Shown: positions 9,819 through 19,058, numbered from the stretch's first letter. The stretch is 64,000 nucleotides of DNA from Paenibacillus glycanilyticus (GCF_030161375.1 NZ_BSSQ01000004.1:124001-188000); one strand, 5' to 3'. Numbers and translations are program-made. Notes: a model not told the origin generated them from the sequence alone.

Positions 9819-11387
9819 ATGAGAAGAAGGATCGCTGCAGGAATAGTAATGACGGTCTTGTTATCTTCAGGTGTGGTTAACCATTCTGAACCGGCAGCAG
9901 CTGCTGACCCCGTATTGACCGCAACGGCAGCCGACAATTGGACGAATCTGTTCAACCGGGCAGGGTATGCCAACACCTGGCTGAACGCAGACGGTATTTA
10001 TTCCGCGCCGCTGAATGAATTGGATTCAATAGGAAGCGCAACTGGCAGTTCCAAAACTTTTTTCATATTTAGCGATACAATTCTTGGTTCTGCTAATGCA
10101 GCGGGTACGATCAGCAATATGGCTTATCAGAACCATTCCTCGGCCATATTGACGGGCAACAGTCCTACTGCCGCAAATATGAGCTTTAAATATGGGGATA
10201 AGGCGAATTTGAGTACGGCCGGGGGCAACAACCTGTTTGGCTATACGGCCTGGATGCAGGAAGCTTTGGCCATTGGCGGGAATGTGTATGTGTTTGGCAT
10301 TCCGTTTGACGGAGATTGGAAGCCAAAGCAGGTTGATCTTATCACGATTCCTATCGTGAGCGGCGAACCCAATTATGCGGCATTTACGAAAACCTCGGCC
10401 GTCTCCAAGCTTTATTACAAGAACTCGACCTATCTGTACGATTATGGCGTAGGCATCATGAACAATTCCACGCAAGCAGGTGCTCCGAATCCGGATGGAT
10501 ATATTTACTTGTACGGGTACAGAGATACGCTTGTTGGAGGACAGAAGGATCTGATCGTGTCGAGAGTACTCCGCTCGGAGTTCCCTAATTTCACTAATCT
10601 AAAGTATTGGAACGGAAGCAGCTGGAGCACCAATATAGCCGATTCGGCGTCTTTGCTAAGCAATGTCTCGACAGAACTCAGCGTTACGCCGGTTACGAGC
10701 GGGCCATACACCGGCAAGTATATAGCTGTTTATACAAGGGCCGTGCAAACCGCTGATATGATGTATGCGATTGGCGACAGTCCAACGGGACCATTCGCTG
10801 CGCCGGTCAAATTTTATACCGCTCCCGAGTTTGAAGGCACCGGCGCCGGCCAGCGTTATACCTACAATGCCAAGGCTCATCCACATCTGTCTAGCCCGGG
10901 GCAACTGCTCATCTCCTATAACGTGAATCGGATAGGCGGAGCAACGAATACGAACGATTACAGACCCCGATTCGTGAACTTGAATCTTGGATCACCGAAT
11001 TTGGCATTGAACAAAAGCGCCACGGCTTCCTCTACGGATGACGCCGCAAGCCGAACGGCCGATAAAGCGGTTGATGGCAATGCGGGTTCGCGTTGGTCTT
11101 CCGCTTACGGCGATCCCCAGTGGATCTACGTGGATTTGGGTTCTTCGCAATCGATTAGCCGCGTAAAGTTAAGCTGGGAAGCGGCATACGGAAAAAGTTA
11201 TCAGATCCAAGTATCCAATAACGCAACAGACTGGACGACCGTCTATTCGACAACCACGGGAGACGGCGGCGTGGATGACGTCACGTTCAGCCCGGCAAGC
11301 GGAAGATATGTCAGAATGTACGGAACGCAAAGGGTCAATGCGGGATGGGGATACTCGTTATGGGAGTTTGAGGTCTATCGCAATTAA
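9819..11387 (+). CDS. Secreted propeller-like protein with discoidin domain, divergent third member
   Basis: A 522-residue exported protein (signal peptide to about residue 28, NHSEPAAAADP). It lacks the N-terminal beta domain of its two neighbours. The central 350 residues carry FFIFSDTILGS and other DUF4185/DUF5005-like beta-propeller features, such as TGPFAAPVKFYTAPEF, which resembles blades of five-bladed glycosidases. Residues about 395-520 are an F5/8 type C domain close to that of copy 2. GGAGGG at 9804-9809 overlaps the end of the previous gene. It ends the operon. Probable extracellular glycan-active or glycan-binding protein; catalytic residues not identified. Confidence 0.72.
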   Translation: MRRRIAAGIVMTVLLSSGVVNHSEPAAAADPVLTATAADNWTNLFNRAGYANTWLNADGIYSAPLNELDSIGSATGSSKTFFIFSDTILGSANAAGTISNMAYQNHSSAILTGNSPTAANMSFKYGDKANLSTAGGNNLFGYTAWMQEALAIGGNVYVFGIPFDGDWKPKQVDLITIPIVSGEPNYAAFTKTSAVSKLYYKNSTYLYDYGVGIMNNSTQAGAPNPDGYIYLYGYRDTLVGGQKDLIVSRVLRSEFPNFTNLKYWNGSSWSTNIADSASLLSNVSTELSVTPVTSGPYTGKYIAVYTRAVQTADMMYAIGDSPTGPFAAPVKFYTAPEFEGTGAGQRYTYNAKAHPHLSSPGQLLISYNVNRIGGATNTNDYRPRFVNLNLGSPNLALNKSATASSTDDAASRTADKAVDGNAGSRWSSAYGDPQWIYVDLGSSQSISRVKLSWEAAYGKSYQIQVSNNATDWTTVYSTTTGDGGVDDVTFSPASGRYVRMYGTQRVNAGWGYSLWEFEVYRN

Positions 11388-11395
11388 AAGAACGA

Positions 11396-11910
11396 CCAAG
11401 GGGCTTCTCAAAAGAGGTTTGCTCGCTAGAGAATGGCTCGCTTCAGTATAGTTAAAGAAGTGATTCTTAATAAAATTAGCTATGCAAAGAGCTATTTTTT
11501 GCATGGCTATTTTTCGTTTTTGATCTTTTGTAGCATTCTTAAGCAAATTGTGGGCAATCGAAAGCCACACCCGATCTCTGAGCTGACTTTCGGCAATGGT
11601 CTTTATCCGTAACGGAAACGGTTAATTGTGCGGAAATCTGGGCAGTGGTACCTTCAGTTTAACAAGGGTCGGCTTCTTTTTGTTTGAGCATTTTATGAGT
11701 GGGTTAAGGGCAGACGGAGCATTAGATGATTCTGGAGAAGCAAGGCTCATGCTTACGAAGTAGCTTTCTTTCAGAAAGCTTTGAAGCGTTCGCTTTTGTA
11801 AAGGGCTTCCTACCTCTGAAATATTAATTCAAGGAATCCCTGAGCAATGGCGATCGGAAGAATATTTAATGCGCAGGCTGCTGTTTAGCCCCATCGTCAT
11901 TTACATGATT
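11396..11910 (-). mobile_element. Degenerate transposase-like remnant, copy A (inverted relative to copy B)
   Basis: This stretch shares several blocks with 22481-22830 on the opposite strand, including TTCCGATCGCCATTGCTCAG, a block around AGCTTTCTGAAAGAAAGCTA and AAGAAGCCGACCCTTGTTAA. On the minus strand a short open frame ends the element with VWLSIAHNLLKNATKDQKRK, which resembles the C-terminus of IS transposases. The frame is broken upstream. IS family cannot be fixed by eye; IS1182 is a guess. No terminal inverted repeats or target duplication were recognised. It covers most of the 570-base gap between flanking genes. Confidence 0.55.
11478..11508. terminator. Possible hairpin terminator inside remnant
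   Basis: AGCTATGCAAA pairs with TTTGCATGGCT (one bulge) and is followed by ATTTTTC. It could stop transcription from the discoidin-protein operon, but it may be an accident of the AT-rich remnant. Confidence 0.35.
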
Positions 11911-12008
11911 TAAGGAACCAATTAACGAGTCCTTCCTTCCCCTTCTACATCCCGTTCTGAATGAATATATTTCTCAGTAGTGGTAGTGGTGAAGGAGGAA
12001 CGGGGCAA

Positions 12009-12848
12009 ATGGAAGGTTATGGACTGCCAAGATGGCTGATGGTTAACGATTTTATTGCTTTTATCCGCGAAACCAATGAGCTTCTTCAGAAAGAAAGTGA
12101 TTTATCTCCTGCCAATCCAACGGTCACCGGCGTAATCAACCTCTTGTTCGTGCAGCTGAGGTCCCGTTATTCGCCGGAAGAGGTACAAGCCGTCCTGAGC
12201 CATGAGTATATTCAATCCAACCAGCGGCAGTTGCAGGATAAGCTGTCGGAAGCCGAATTCCTGACGGAGCTGAGCGATTCCCGCAAGGCTTGCGAATCGA
12301 GAGATTCCGGTCTCGATGCCGTGAAATGGCTTCCTAATTGGCCTGTTTACATAGAGCTGGTTAAACAGGAACTATTCACGCTGCAACAGTATACGGAGGC
12401 TAACCGCGAATCGGAGCAATCGCCGATTGTGTTTGTCGGAAGCGGACCGATGCCGTTAAGTTCAATCCTATTGCACCTGTTTGGCGGCGTGGAGGTCATC
12501 TGTGTGGAGAAGGATGCGACAGCCTACGAGGCTTCCCGCGCTTTGTTAGAGCATATGGGATTTGGGGCGAAAGTGAAGGTCGTATTGGAGGATGGTTCGA
12601 GGTTCGATTACGGTCCGTACCGGCGGGTCTTTGTGGCCAGTCTCGTGAAAAACAAACAAGCGGTGCTGGAGCAAATTCGCTGCACCTCATCGAATCCTCT
12701 AGTTGCGATTCGCACAGCTGAAGGAATGAAGCAGATCATGTATGAATCGATAGAGGTAGATACGCTCACAAGCCAAGGCTGGCGGGTGCTCGGACGCACA
12801 AGTCCCGATGAGAAGGTGGTCATCAATTCGACGTTGTTCCTGCAATAA
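12009..12848 (+). CDS. Nicotianamine-synthase-like (CntL-type) aminobutanoyltransferase
   Basis: The ATG at 12009 is preferred to one 48 bases upstream because AGGAGGA at about 11993-11999 precedes it by 9 bases. The 279-residue product matches the length of bacterial CntL enzymes. It shows the family's SAM-binding signature VFVGSGPMPLSSI (Gly144-Ile153) followed by VEVICVEKDATAYEASRALLEHMGF. CntL proteins transfer an aminobutanoyl group from S-adenosylmethionine to histidine in staphylopine, pseudopaline and bacillopaline metallophores. The partner opine dehydrogenase CntM and the metallophore ABC transporter are not in this window, so product is uncertain. A LysE-family exporter gene follows 64 bases later. 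Confidence 0.72.
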   Translation: MEGYGLPRWLMVNDFIAFIRETNELLQKESDLSPANPTVTGVINLLFVQLRSRYSPEEVQAVLSHEYIQSNQRQLQDKLSEAEFLTELSDSRKACESRDSGLDAVKWLPNWPVYIELVKQELFTLQQYTEANRESEQSPIVFVGSGPMPLSSILLHLFGGVEVICVEKDATAYEASRALLEHMGFGAKVKVVLEDGSRFDYGPYRRVFVASLVKNKQAVLEQIRCTSSNPLVAIRTAEGMKQIMYESIEVDTLTSQGWRVLGRTSPDEKVVINSTLFLQ

Positions 12849-12912
12849 TATACTATAGGCCATTTCCATTCGGATGTAGGATAAGAGAAGAGCGCGAAAG
12901 GAGCGACTTCTC

Positions 12913-13488
12913 TTGGATACTACATCTTTTTTGTTTTATTGCATGATTGCAACGTTTACGCCGGGCCCTACGAATATCATGATTTTGTCCACCGTAAAAA
13001 ATGCCGGCGCGAGGCAAGCGATGACGTTCTCTTACGGAGCGACAATCGGCTTTGGATTATTGCTTGTTGTGTCCGCTGCTCTGAATTCGATGCTGATGGC
13101 GGTTATGCCGAAGGTCATCACGATTCTTCAAATCATCGGCAGCGCGTATATGGTCTATCTGGCTTACAAGATCGTCAGCAACCATTCGTCCCAAGCAACC
13201 GCGGAGCAGACGGCTACTTTCCGATTCGGTGTACTGCTGCAGTTTTTGAATCCGAAGACCGTCCTGTTTGCCCTAACCGTCATACCTGCGTTTATTATCC
13301 CGTCTTATAGCGGATTTGCCGCGGTATCCGTTCATATTGCCGCTATTACCTTGATTGGTTTCTCTGCTTTTCTTACATGGGTTTTATTTGGTTCCGTCTT
13401 AAGGACGTTTTTACAGAAGCATCAAAAATTTGCCAATCTGGTAATGGCTTTATTTTTGGCCTACGCTGCTGTTATGATTTGGACATAG
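12913..13488 (+). CDS. LysE/RhtB-family exporter
   Basis: A 191-residue membrane protein with about six hydrophobic helices and the signature start of LysE-type translocators, ATFTPGPTNIMILSTVKNAG, near residue 15. These proteins export amino acids and small amine-bearing compounds. The start is TTG at 12913, after an AAAGGAG box. It lies between the CntL-like gene and an AraC regulator; LysE-AraC pairs are common and the 19-base gap to the regulator suggests co-transcription. Whether it exports the CntL-like product is speculation. Confidence 0.88.
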   Translation: MDTTSFLFYCMIATFTPGPTNIMILSTVKNAGARQAMTFSYGATIGFGLLLVVSAALNSMLMAVMPKVITILQIIGSAYMVYLAYKIVSNHSSQATAEQTATFRFGVLLQFLNPKTVLFALTVIPAFIIPSYSGFAAVSVHIAAITLIGFSAFLTWVLFGSVLRTFLQKHQKFANLVMALFLAYAAVMIWT

Positions 13489-13507
13489 CTTTGCCGAGGT
13501 GAGTAGG

Positions 13508-14287
13508 ATGGAGAAATTTGTTTATAAAAAAGCGGCCGGCATTACAGCGTTGTCGGCAAGCATGACGGAGTTTAAATATAAGAAGCACGCACACCAAGAA
13601 TATGCGATTGGCGTAACCTTGCGGGGCACTCAGCGATATAACCTGGAGGGCAGTCTTCAACTATCCCATAAAAGCGGCATTATGCTCTTTAATCCGGAGC
13701 AGACCCATGACGGCATGGCTAATGACAAGGCGGGATTGGATTACGTCATGTTGTATATTGAGCCGCAGCTGCTGCTTGAAGTGATGGAGAAAAAAGAGGT
13801 TATGCGTTTCTCAAACCCTATCGTATACGACCGGGAATTGGAGCGAAGGGTATTAAATCTGACGAATGCCATCTTAGGCGAAAAGGACGAAGCGTTATGC
13901 AGCGAATTGTTTCTGTCGCTTACGGACCGGCTAGCGGATTCTAGTCTGTCTGCTGACGCGAGGAAACAGGACCATGCTCTAATCCGGAAGGCAAAAGACA
14001 AGATTCATGCCAATCTGGAGCAAGTGCTTAAGCTTGATGAAATTTGCATGGAGCTGGATTTATCGAAATACCAGTTCATACGCCTGTTCAAGGCACATAC
14101 GGGTATTTCGCCTTATCAGTATTTTCTAAATAGCAAAATCGAACGCGCCAAGCAGCTCATCGAGAGCAGCAAAGATATTTATACGGCGGTAGCCGCATGC
14201 GGGTTTGTAGATTTGACCCATATGAATAAACATTTCAAAAGCGTCTACGGCACAACGGCGCTAGAATATATCTCGCATTTTCACTAA
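13508..14287 (+). CDS. AraC-family regulator with N-terminal cupin
   Basis: ATG at 13508 is chosen because GAGGTG at 13496-13501 precedes it by 6 bases; a GTG at 13499 overlaps that box. The 259-residue protein has an AraC-type cupin at about residues 10-110 (KHAHQEYAIGVTLRG, FNPEQTHDGM) and two helix-turn-helix motifs in the C-terminal 100 residues (LDEICMELDLSKYQFIRLFKAHTG and AVAACGFVDLTHMNKHFK). It follows the LysE gene and very likely controls it in response to a small molecule. A strong terminator follows. Confidence 0.9.
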   Translation: MEKFVYKKAAGITALSASMTEFKYKKHAHQEYAIGVTLRGTQRYNLEGSLQLSHKSGIMLFNPEQTHDGMANDKAGLDYVMLYIEPQLLLEVMEKKEVMRFSNPIVYDRELERRVLNLTNAILGEKDEALCSELFLSLTDRLADSSLSADARKQDHALIRKAKDKIHANLEQVLKLDEICMELDLSKYQFIRLFKAHTGISPYQYFLNSKIERAKQLIESSKDIYTAVAACGFVDLTHMNKHFKSVYGTTALEYISHFH

Positions 14288-14298
14288 TTCAAATTTAC

Positions 14299-14332
14299 AG
14301 CCTGCCGGCATCGTTCGGCGGGCTGTTTTTTT
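14299..14332 (+). terminator. Rho-independent terminator after AraC gene
   Basis: AGCCTGCCG pairs with CGGCGGGCT (one G-U/mismatch position) around an 8-base loop, followed by a run of T residues. It closes the LysE-AraC unit. The roughly 190 bases up to the kinase gene hold no promoter I can support. Confidence 0.88.
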
Positions 14333-14522
14333 GTTGATGCTGCTTTTGTCAAAAACATTCAAATAACGCCTTCGTTCGACACAAACGACAAAGATATTGG
14401 CAAATAGAACAGCATTTTATAGTCTTCTCAGCATATTGGAAAATACCGATCGTCCTACAATAATGGTTATGAAGCATTTGCGGCTGATTTAGATTATATC
14501 TTGCATCGGGGGACAAAGCGGA

Positions 14523-16286
14523 ATGATTGCTGGCTATTGGAAACGGATTAGACTATTGCAAAAGCTTATTATCATGGTTATTTTGTTCCTTATTATTCCA
14601 GTCTTGTTGATCGGATACTACTTATTCTCAACTAGCCTGTCGCTTGCTCAGAAGGAAGGACGCGAGATGCTGGAGGAAGTCGTCTATCAATTGAACGAGA
14701 ACATCGAATACCGAATTGTGGGCTATCAGAACATATTGATGCAGCTTTCTCTGGATTCCGGCATTACAACGACGCTTACGCAATCCTATTCTTCACTGGA
14801 GGAGGAAGTTATGGGGCTGCAGCAGCTGAACGCGGCGGTGAATCGAGTCCGTTCGTATTTCCCAATGAAGTCCATTCAATTCTATAAAACGAATCCTACC
14901 TTGCATGAGGATGGAGGAACGGTGCTGAATTTGCAACGCGCGGAGAAGGAAGCCTGGTATTCGCCGATGCTGGATAATGACCAGTCGTTCTATTGGTATT
15001 TCAATTGGAAGGATGATTATTCCGAGCCTACTCTTTATATTAGCAAATGGCTGGTTGATTATTTGTCGAATGAGAAATACGGCTTCATTCACGCAGAAGT
15101 ATCCAACCGGGCATTGTTCGACCAGATTTCCAATCCGCTTGCGCTAAAGAAAGGCGGATTTATCGTACTGGATAACAAGGGGAGAGTTCTCGCTAATTTT
15201 GTCAACAAGCAGGATGGTGACGGCAATGCCCGGCCTGATTATCTGGCGAAGGTATATGAATCCAGCAAGGGATGGTACTGGGCAACCGTTAACGGTTCGA
15301 AAAGCCTTGTCGTATTCGAGACAAATCGGCTGGACTGGAAGGTGGTCACGATCGTCAGCCAGCAGGAGATTTGGCAGAAGCTTCAGCTGGTCAAGAAAGC
15401 AGCGGTCACGGTGAGTATCCTCTTCGTCGTGCTGACAGTAGGCGTATTGACCGGCTTTGGGATAAGAACAACGAATCGACTCAACTCTCTCATTCGTAGC
15501 ATGAGAAGAGTTCGAAGCGGGGATTTGGGGCTGACGATCAAGGTGCACAGTAAAGATGAACTTGCTGATCTTGAAGAGGAATTCAACGCGATGTCCTTGC
15601 GGCTGGAGCAATCTCTTGGCGAAATAGCCGAAGCGAGAAGCCGGGTGGAGATTGAGAAATTAAATCTGCTGCAAGCTCAGATCAACCCGCATTTTCTCTA
15701 TAATACGCTGGCGCTTGTCAAAAGCATGGCGATGGACGTTGGATCCTCCGAAATTAGCAGCACGGTTGACGCTTTGGCTAAATTTTTCAGATTAGCGTTG
15801 AACCGAGGAACCGATATTTTGCCATTCTCGGATGAAATGGATCATGTGAAGGCCTATTTGGAAATTCATAAGTCTCGTTATCCGGGTAGAATTACCGTTC
15901 AATTTGACGTTGATGAAGAGACCTATTCCTGCAGTATTATCAAGATTACTCTACAGCCGATCGTGGAAAATGCGCTTCTTCACGCTTTTGTTCATACCGG
16001 TGGGAGAGGCTGCCTCACGATTGCCGCTTCTATGCGGCAAGATAGGTTATGCATTACGATAGCCGACAATGGATCGGGCATGAGCGAGGAGCAGCTCCAT
16101 CGGCTGCTGGAGAATGCGCAAGGTGACAGAGTGGGCGGCGGCTTTGGCGTCTATAACGTCAATGAACGCTTGAAGCGGTATTATGGACCGAATAGTCAGA
16201 TGCTTATCCAGAGTAAGCCGGGGGAAGGGACGATCGTTCAGCTGGTCATTCCTCAAAATCAGATGTCAAATCAAGCGATAAGCTAA
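14523..16286 (+). CDS. YesM-type sensor histidine kinase
   Basis: A 587-residue membrane kinase. Helix 1 spans about residues 15-36, an extracellular Cache-like sensor about 37-290, helix 2 about 293-314, then a HAMP segment (about 315-370). The phospho-acceptor is His390 in QAQINPHFLYNTL, typical of the His_kinase (YesM/LytS-like) class. The ATPase domain shows IVENALLHAF, ADNGSGM and GGFGVYNVNERL. It would sense an extracellular sugar or oligosaccharide and phosphorylate the response regulator encoded 14 bases downstream. The downstream importer is the likely target. Confidence 0.93.
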   Translation: MIAGYWKRIRLLQKLIIMVILFLIIPVLLIGYYLFSTSLSLAQKEGREMLEEVVYQLNENIEYRIVGYQNILMQLSLDSGITTTLTQSYSSLEEEVMGLQQLNAAVNRVRSYFPMKSIQFYKTNPTLHEDGGTVLNLQRAEKEAWYSPMLDNDQSFYWYFNWKDDYSEPTLYISKWLVDYLSNEKYGFIHAEVSNRALFDQISNPLALKKGGFIVLDNKGRVLANFVNKQDGDGNARPDYLAKVYESSKGWYWATVNGSKSLVVFETNRLDWKVVTIVSQQEIWQKLQLVKKAAVTVSILFVVLTVGVLTGFGIRTTNRLNSLIRSMRRVRSGDLGLTIKVHSKDELADLEEEFNAMSLRLEQSLGEIAEARSRVEIEKLNLLQAQINPHFLYNTLALVKSMAMDVGSSEISSTVDALAKFFRLALNRGTDILPFSDEMDHVKAYLEIHKSRYPGRITVQFDVDEETYSCSIIKITLQPIVENALLHAFVHTGGRGCLTIAASMRQDRLCITIADNGSGMSEEQLHRLLENAQGDRVGGGFGVYNVNERLKRYYGPNSQMLIQSKPGEGTIVQLVIPQNQMSNQAIS

Positions 16287-16300
16287 ACGGGAGGTCGACC

Positions 16301-17116
16301 ATGATTAAGGTGTTTGTAGTGGATGACGAAGAGAGGCAGCGCCGCTCCATTGTAAGGCATGTGTCCTGGGAGCAATATCAGATGGAGGTCACCGGCGATT
16401 GGGAAGGGGCAAATGAAGCTCTTGAAGCTGCCAAGCAAAGCGTGCCCGATCTATTGATAACGGATATCCGATTACTGGGAACAGACGGTCTAGAGCTGTC
16501 CTCTCGCATGAGAAGGCTTAATCCGAACATCCGTATTATTATGGTTACGGGCTACGAAGAGTTTCACTACGCGAAGACCGCTCTGGATATTGGAGTTGAT
16601 GCCTTTCTGATCAAGCCGGTTATATTCGAAGACTTAAATGCGGCGCTAGCGCGAATTGGCGAGGAGGAGCAGTCGAAGCTGCTGAAAAGCAAAGAGGAAA
16701 CGCAGCTGAAGGAGCAGATAGACGCGCTGCGAGCAGCGAATCCGCAGCTCTTTGGCGGTGAAGAAAATGCTGAACAGAAAAAGAGCCATAGTCAGATTGT
16801 TGTGCAGAAAGCGATCGATTATATGAGTATGCATTACAGGGACGATTTGTCGTTGCGCTCCGTTGCCGAATCCGTATACTTAAGTCCCAATTACTTGGGC
16901 GCCTTATTCCGGTCAGAGCTAGGAGAATCCTTCACGGACCGGTTGATTCGCATACGGATCCAGAAGGCCAAGGAAATGCTGAAGCATCCGGAATTTAAGC
17001 TCTATGAGGTAGCGGAGCAGGTCGGGTATCAGAATATCGGCTATTTCACGGGATTATTCAAGCGCATGACTGGGCTCAGCCCGAAGGAATATCGGGATAT
17101 TCACGGCTACTTATAA
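16301..17116 (+). CDS. YesN-type response regulator (REC plus AraC HTH)
   Basis: A 271-residue protein with an N-terminal receiver domain (acid pocket Asp8-Asp9, phospho-acceptor Asp55 in TDIRLLG, Lys105 in IKPV) and a C-terminal AraC-type DNA-binding domain (about 170-270: LRSVAESVYLSPNYLGALF, YEVAEQVGYQNIGYFTGLFK). It is slightly short for YesN proteins because the linker is compact. It is paired with the kinase upstream and stands directly before the importer promoter at 17153-17181, which it probably activates. Confidence 0.93.
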   Translation: MIKVFVVDDEERQRRSIVRHVSWEQYQMEVTGDWEGANEALEAAKQSVPDLLITDIRLLGTDGLELSSRMRRLNPNIRIIMVTGYEEFHYAKTALDIGVDAFLIKPVIFEDLNAALARIGEEEQSKLLKSKEETQLKEQIDALRAANPQLFGGEENAEQKKSHSQIVVQKAIDYMSMHYRDDLSLRSVAESVYLSPNYLGALFRSELGESFTDRLIRIRIQKAKEMLKHPEFKLYEVAEQVGYQNIGYFTGLFKRMTGLSPKEYRDIHGYL

Positions 17117-17152
17117 TCGTGCCATAACAGCATTAATAGCGTCTCAGGACAA

Positions 17153-17181
17153 TTGTAAGCGCTTTACATAGCGATTATAGT
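17153..17181 (+). promoter_or_regulatory. Promoter with overlapping cre (CcpA) box
   Basis: -35 TTGTAA at 17153-17158, a 17-base spacer and -10 TATAGT at 17176-17181. A catabolite-responsive element, TGTAAGCGCTTTACA at 17154-17168, covers the -35 and half of the spacer, so CcpA-HPr(Ser-P) binding should block RNA polymerase. The promoter feeds the importer genes starting at 17223. Confidence 0.8.
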
Positions 17182-17222
17182 TTAAGCAAGCACTGTATTA
17201 CGTTGGGAAAGGAGATGGACCC

Positions 17223-18131
17223 ATGAACCGATTATGGATTCTCAAGCAAAAAGGCTTCCTGCCGCTGTATATCATTTTACTGCCGGGCATCGCGTTAGTC
17301 GTCTTGTTTAACTACATCCCGATGCTGGGACTGCAGATGGCCTTTAGGGATTACAACTTTACGGACGGTATTTGGAGAAGCCCTTGGATCGGCCTGCAAA
17401 ATTTCAAGGAGTTCACGGCAAGCCATGATTTTTGGAAAGCGACCGGGAATACGCTGCTGCTTACGTTTCTAAGACTGCTGTTCGTGTTTCCAACGACCAT
17501 TGTCATCGCCTTGCTCATCAATGAAATACGCGCAGCTCGCTTCAAGCGGGTCATTCAGTCCTTGAGCTACCTCCCGCATTTTGTATCGTGGATCGTTGTC
17601 ATCGGATTTCTTGATGCCTTCTTGTCCATTGATGGAGGTGGCGCCAACTCTCTTCTGCACAGCTTGGGAGTGGAGCCTATTGCTTTTATGGGCTCGGAGA
17701 CATGGTTTCGTCCCATCTTTATCGTCAGCAGCATGTGGAAGGAAGTCGGCTGGGGCACCATTCTTTATTTAGCTGCCATTTCAGGCATCAATCCGGTGCT
17801 GTACGAAGCGGCGGTGATGGACGGGGCAGGCCGTTTCGCTCAGATGCGTTACATCACGCTTCCGGGCATCGTTCCGATTATTTCAATCGTTCTGATTCTG
17901 ACCGTGCCAGGCTTGCTTAGCGTTGGCATCGATCAGATCTATGCCATGATTAACCCCGCCAATATGGGCGTAGCGGAAGTTATTGATACGTATGTGCTGC
18001 GTCTGGGTATTGGACAGGCCCAATATTCGCAAACGACGGCCATTGGACTCGTTATGAGCGTTATCTCTACAGTGCTGCTAATTTTTAGTAATATGATCTC
18101 TAAACGTATTGGCGGCGACAGCTTATGGTAG
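17223..18131 (+). CDS. ABC sugar importer permease, LplB type (second importer)
   Basis: A 302-residue integral membrane protein; first helix LYIILLPGIALVVLFNYIPM and EAA loop EAAVMDGAGRFAQMRYITLPG identify it as an LplB-like permease. It is the first gene after the cre-controlled promoter and has AAAGGAG before the ATG. Its partner permease follows 15 bases later and the binding protein after that. As with the other importers here, no ATPase is encoded alongside, consistent with a shared MsmX-type ATPase. Substrate unknown. Confidence 0.92.
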   Translation: MNRLWILKQKGFLPLYIILLPGIALVVLFNYIPMLGLQMAFRDYNFTDGIWRSPWIGLQNFKEFTASHDFWKATGNTLLLTFLRLLFVFPTTIVIALLINEIRAARFKRVIQSLSYLPHFVSWIVVIGFLDAFLSIDGGGANSLLHSLGVEPIAFMGSETWFRPIFIVSSMWKEVGWGTILYLAAISGINPVLYEAAVMDGAGRFAQMRYITLPGIVPIISIVLILTVPGLLSVGIDQIYAMINPANMGVAEVIDTYVLRLGIGQAQYSQTTAIGLVMSVISTVLLIFSNMISKRIGGDSLW

Positions 18132-18146
18132 GAAGAGGGTGATGAT

Positions 18147-19058
18147 ATGGAGCTAGGTCGATCTACGACAGGAGAACGGGCCTTTAATTGGGGCAATGCT
18201 GTACTGCTGACCGTCTTTGCGCTGTTATGCGTCTATCCGTTCTGGTACATCCTGATTCTCTCTCTTAATGAGGGGAGGGATACAAGCATGGGCGGCATTT
18301 ACTGGCTGCCTCGTGTATTCACCTTTGATAATTATCGCGTCATGTTTTCCGATATGACCATACTGAATGCTTTCTGGATTACCGTGCAGCGCACAGTAAT
18401 AGGCACGGCAGGCTCCTTGCTGATTACGTCATTTGTCGCCTTTGCTTTATCCCGCAGGGAATTGCCGGGCAGGCAGCCGCTTTTATTCGTATTTCTGATC
18501 GTCATGCTGTTCAGCGGCGGGCTAATTCCGTATTACATTCAACTAATGAATATGCATCTGATCAACAACTTCTGGGTATATGTGATCCCATCCTTATTCA
18601 GCGTGTGGAATATGTTCGTGATGAAAACCTCGTTCCAGAACACGATTCCCGAGAGTGTAGTAGAGTCGGTCAAGCTTGATGGCGGAGGTTATATGCGCAT
18701 TTATTTCCATATCGTGCTTCCGTTCTCAATGCCATTGTTTGCTGCTCTCGGATTATTCACGGCAGTCGGGCAATGGAACGACTGGTTTACCGGCGCTTTT
18801 TTCGTGAACGATATTCAGCTGCAGCCGCTTCCGACCTACTTGCAGCGCATGCTCAGTACGATTGAGGCCAGTCAAGTGATCAGCACCAGCCAGATGACCA
18901 CGATTAATCAGACCCGGCTATATAATCCGGATGCCATTACGCCAAAGTCGGTCCGGATGGCGACGATTATGATTACCGTTCTGCCGATTCTTGTTGTTTA
19001 CCCGTTCGTTCAGCGCTTCTTCGTGAAGGGTGTTTTGATAGGCTCTGTCAAAGAGTAA
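18147..19058 (+). CDS. ABC sugar importer permease, YtcP type (second importer)
   Basis: A 303-residue membrane protein with the EAA loop VESVKLDGGGYMRIYFHIVLP and the family C-terminus QRFFVKGVLIGSVKE. It is the second permease of the importer heterodimer. The EAA loop has Gly-Gly-Gly where the other permeases have Gly-Ala-Asn/Arg. The start at 18147 follows an AGAGGGTGAT box. It is translated from the same transcript as the LplB-type gene upstream. Confidence 0.92.
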   Translation: MELGRSTTGERAFNWGNAVLLTVFALLCVYPFWYILILSLNEGRDTSMGGIYWLPRVFTFDNYRVMFSDMTILNAFWITVQRTVIGTAGSLLITSFVAFALSRRELPGRQPLLFVFLIVMLFSGGLIPYYIQLMNMHLINNFWVYVIPSLFSVWNMFVMKTSFQNTIPESVVESVKLDGGGYMRIYFHIVLPFSMPLFAALGLFTAVGQWNDWFTGAFFVNDIQLQPLPTYLQRMLSTIEASQVISTSQMTTINQTRLYNPDAITPKSVRMATIMITVLPILVVYPFVQRFFVKGVLIGSVKE

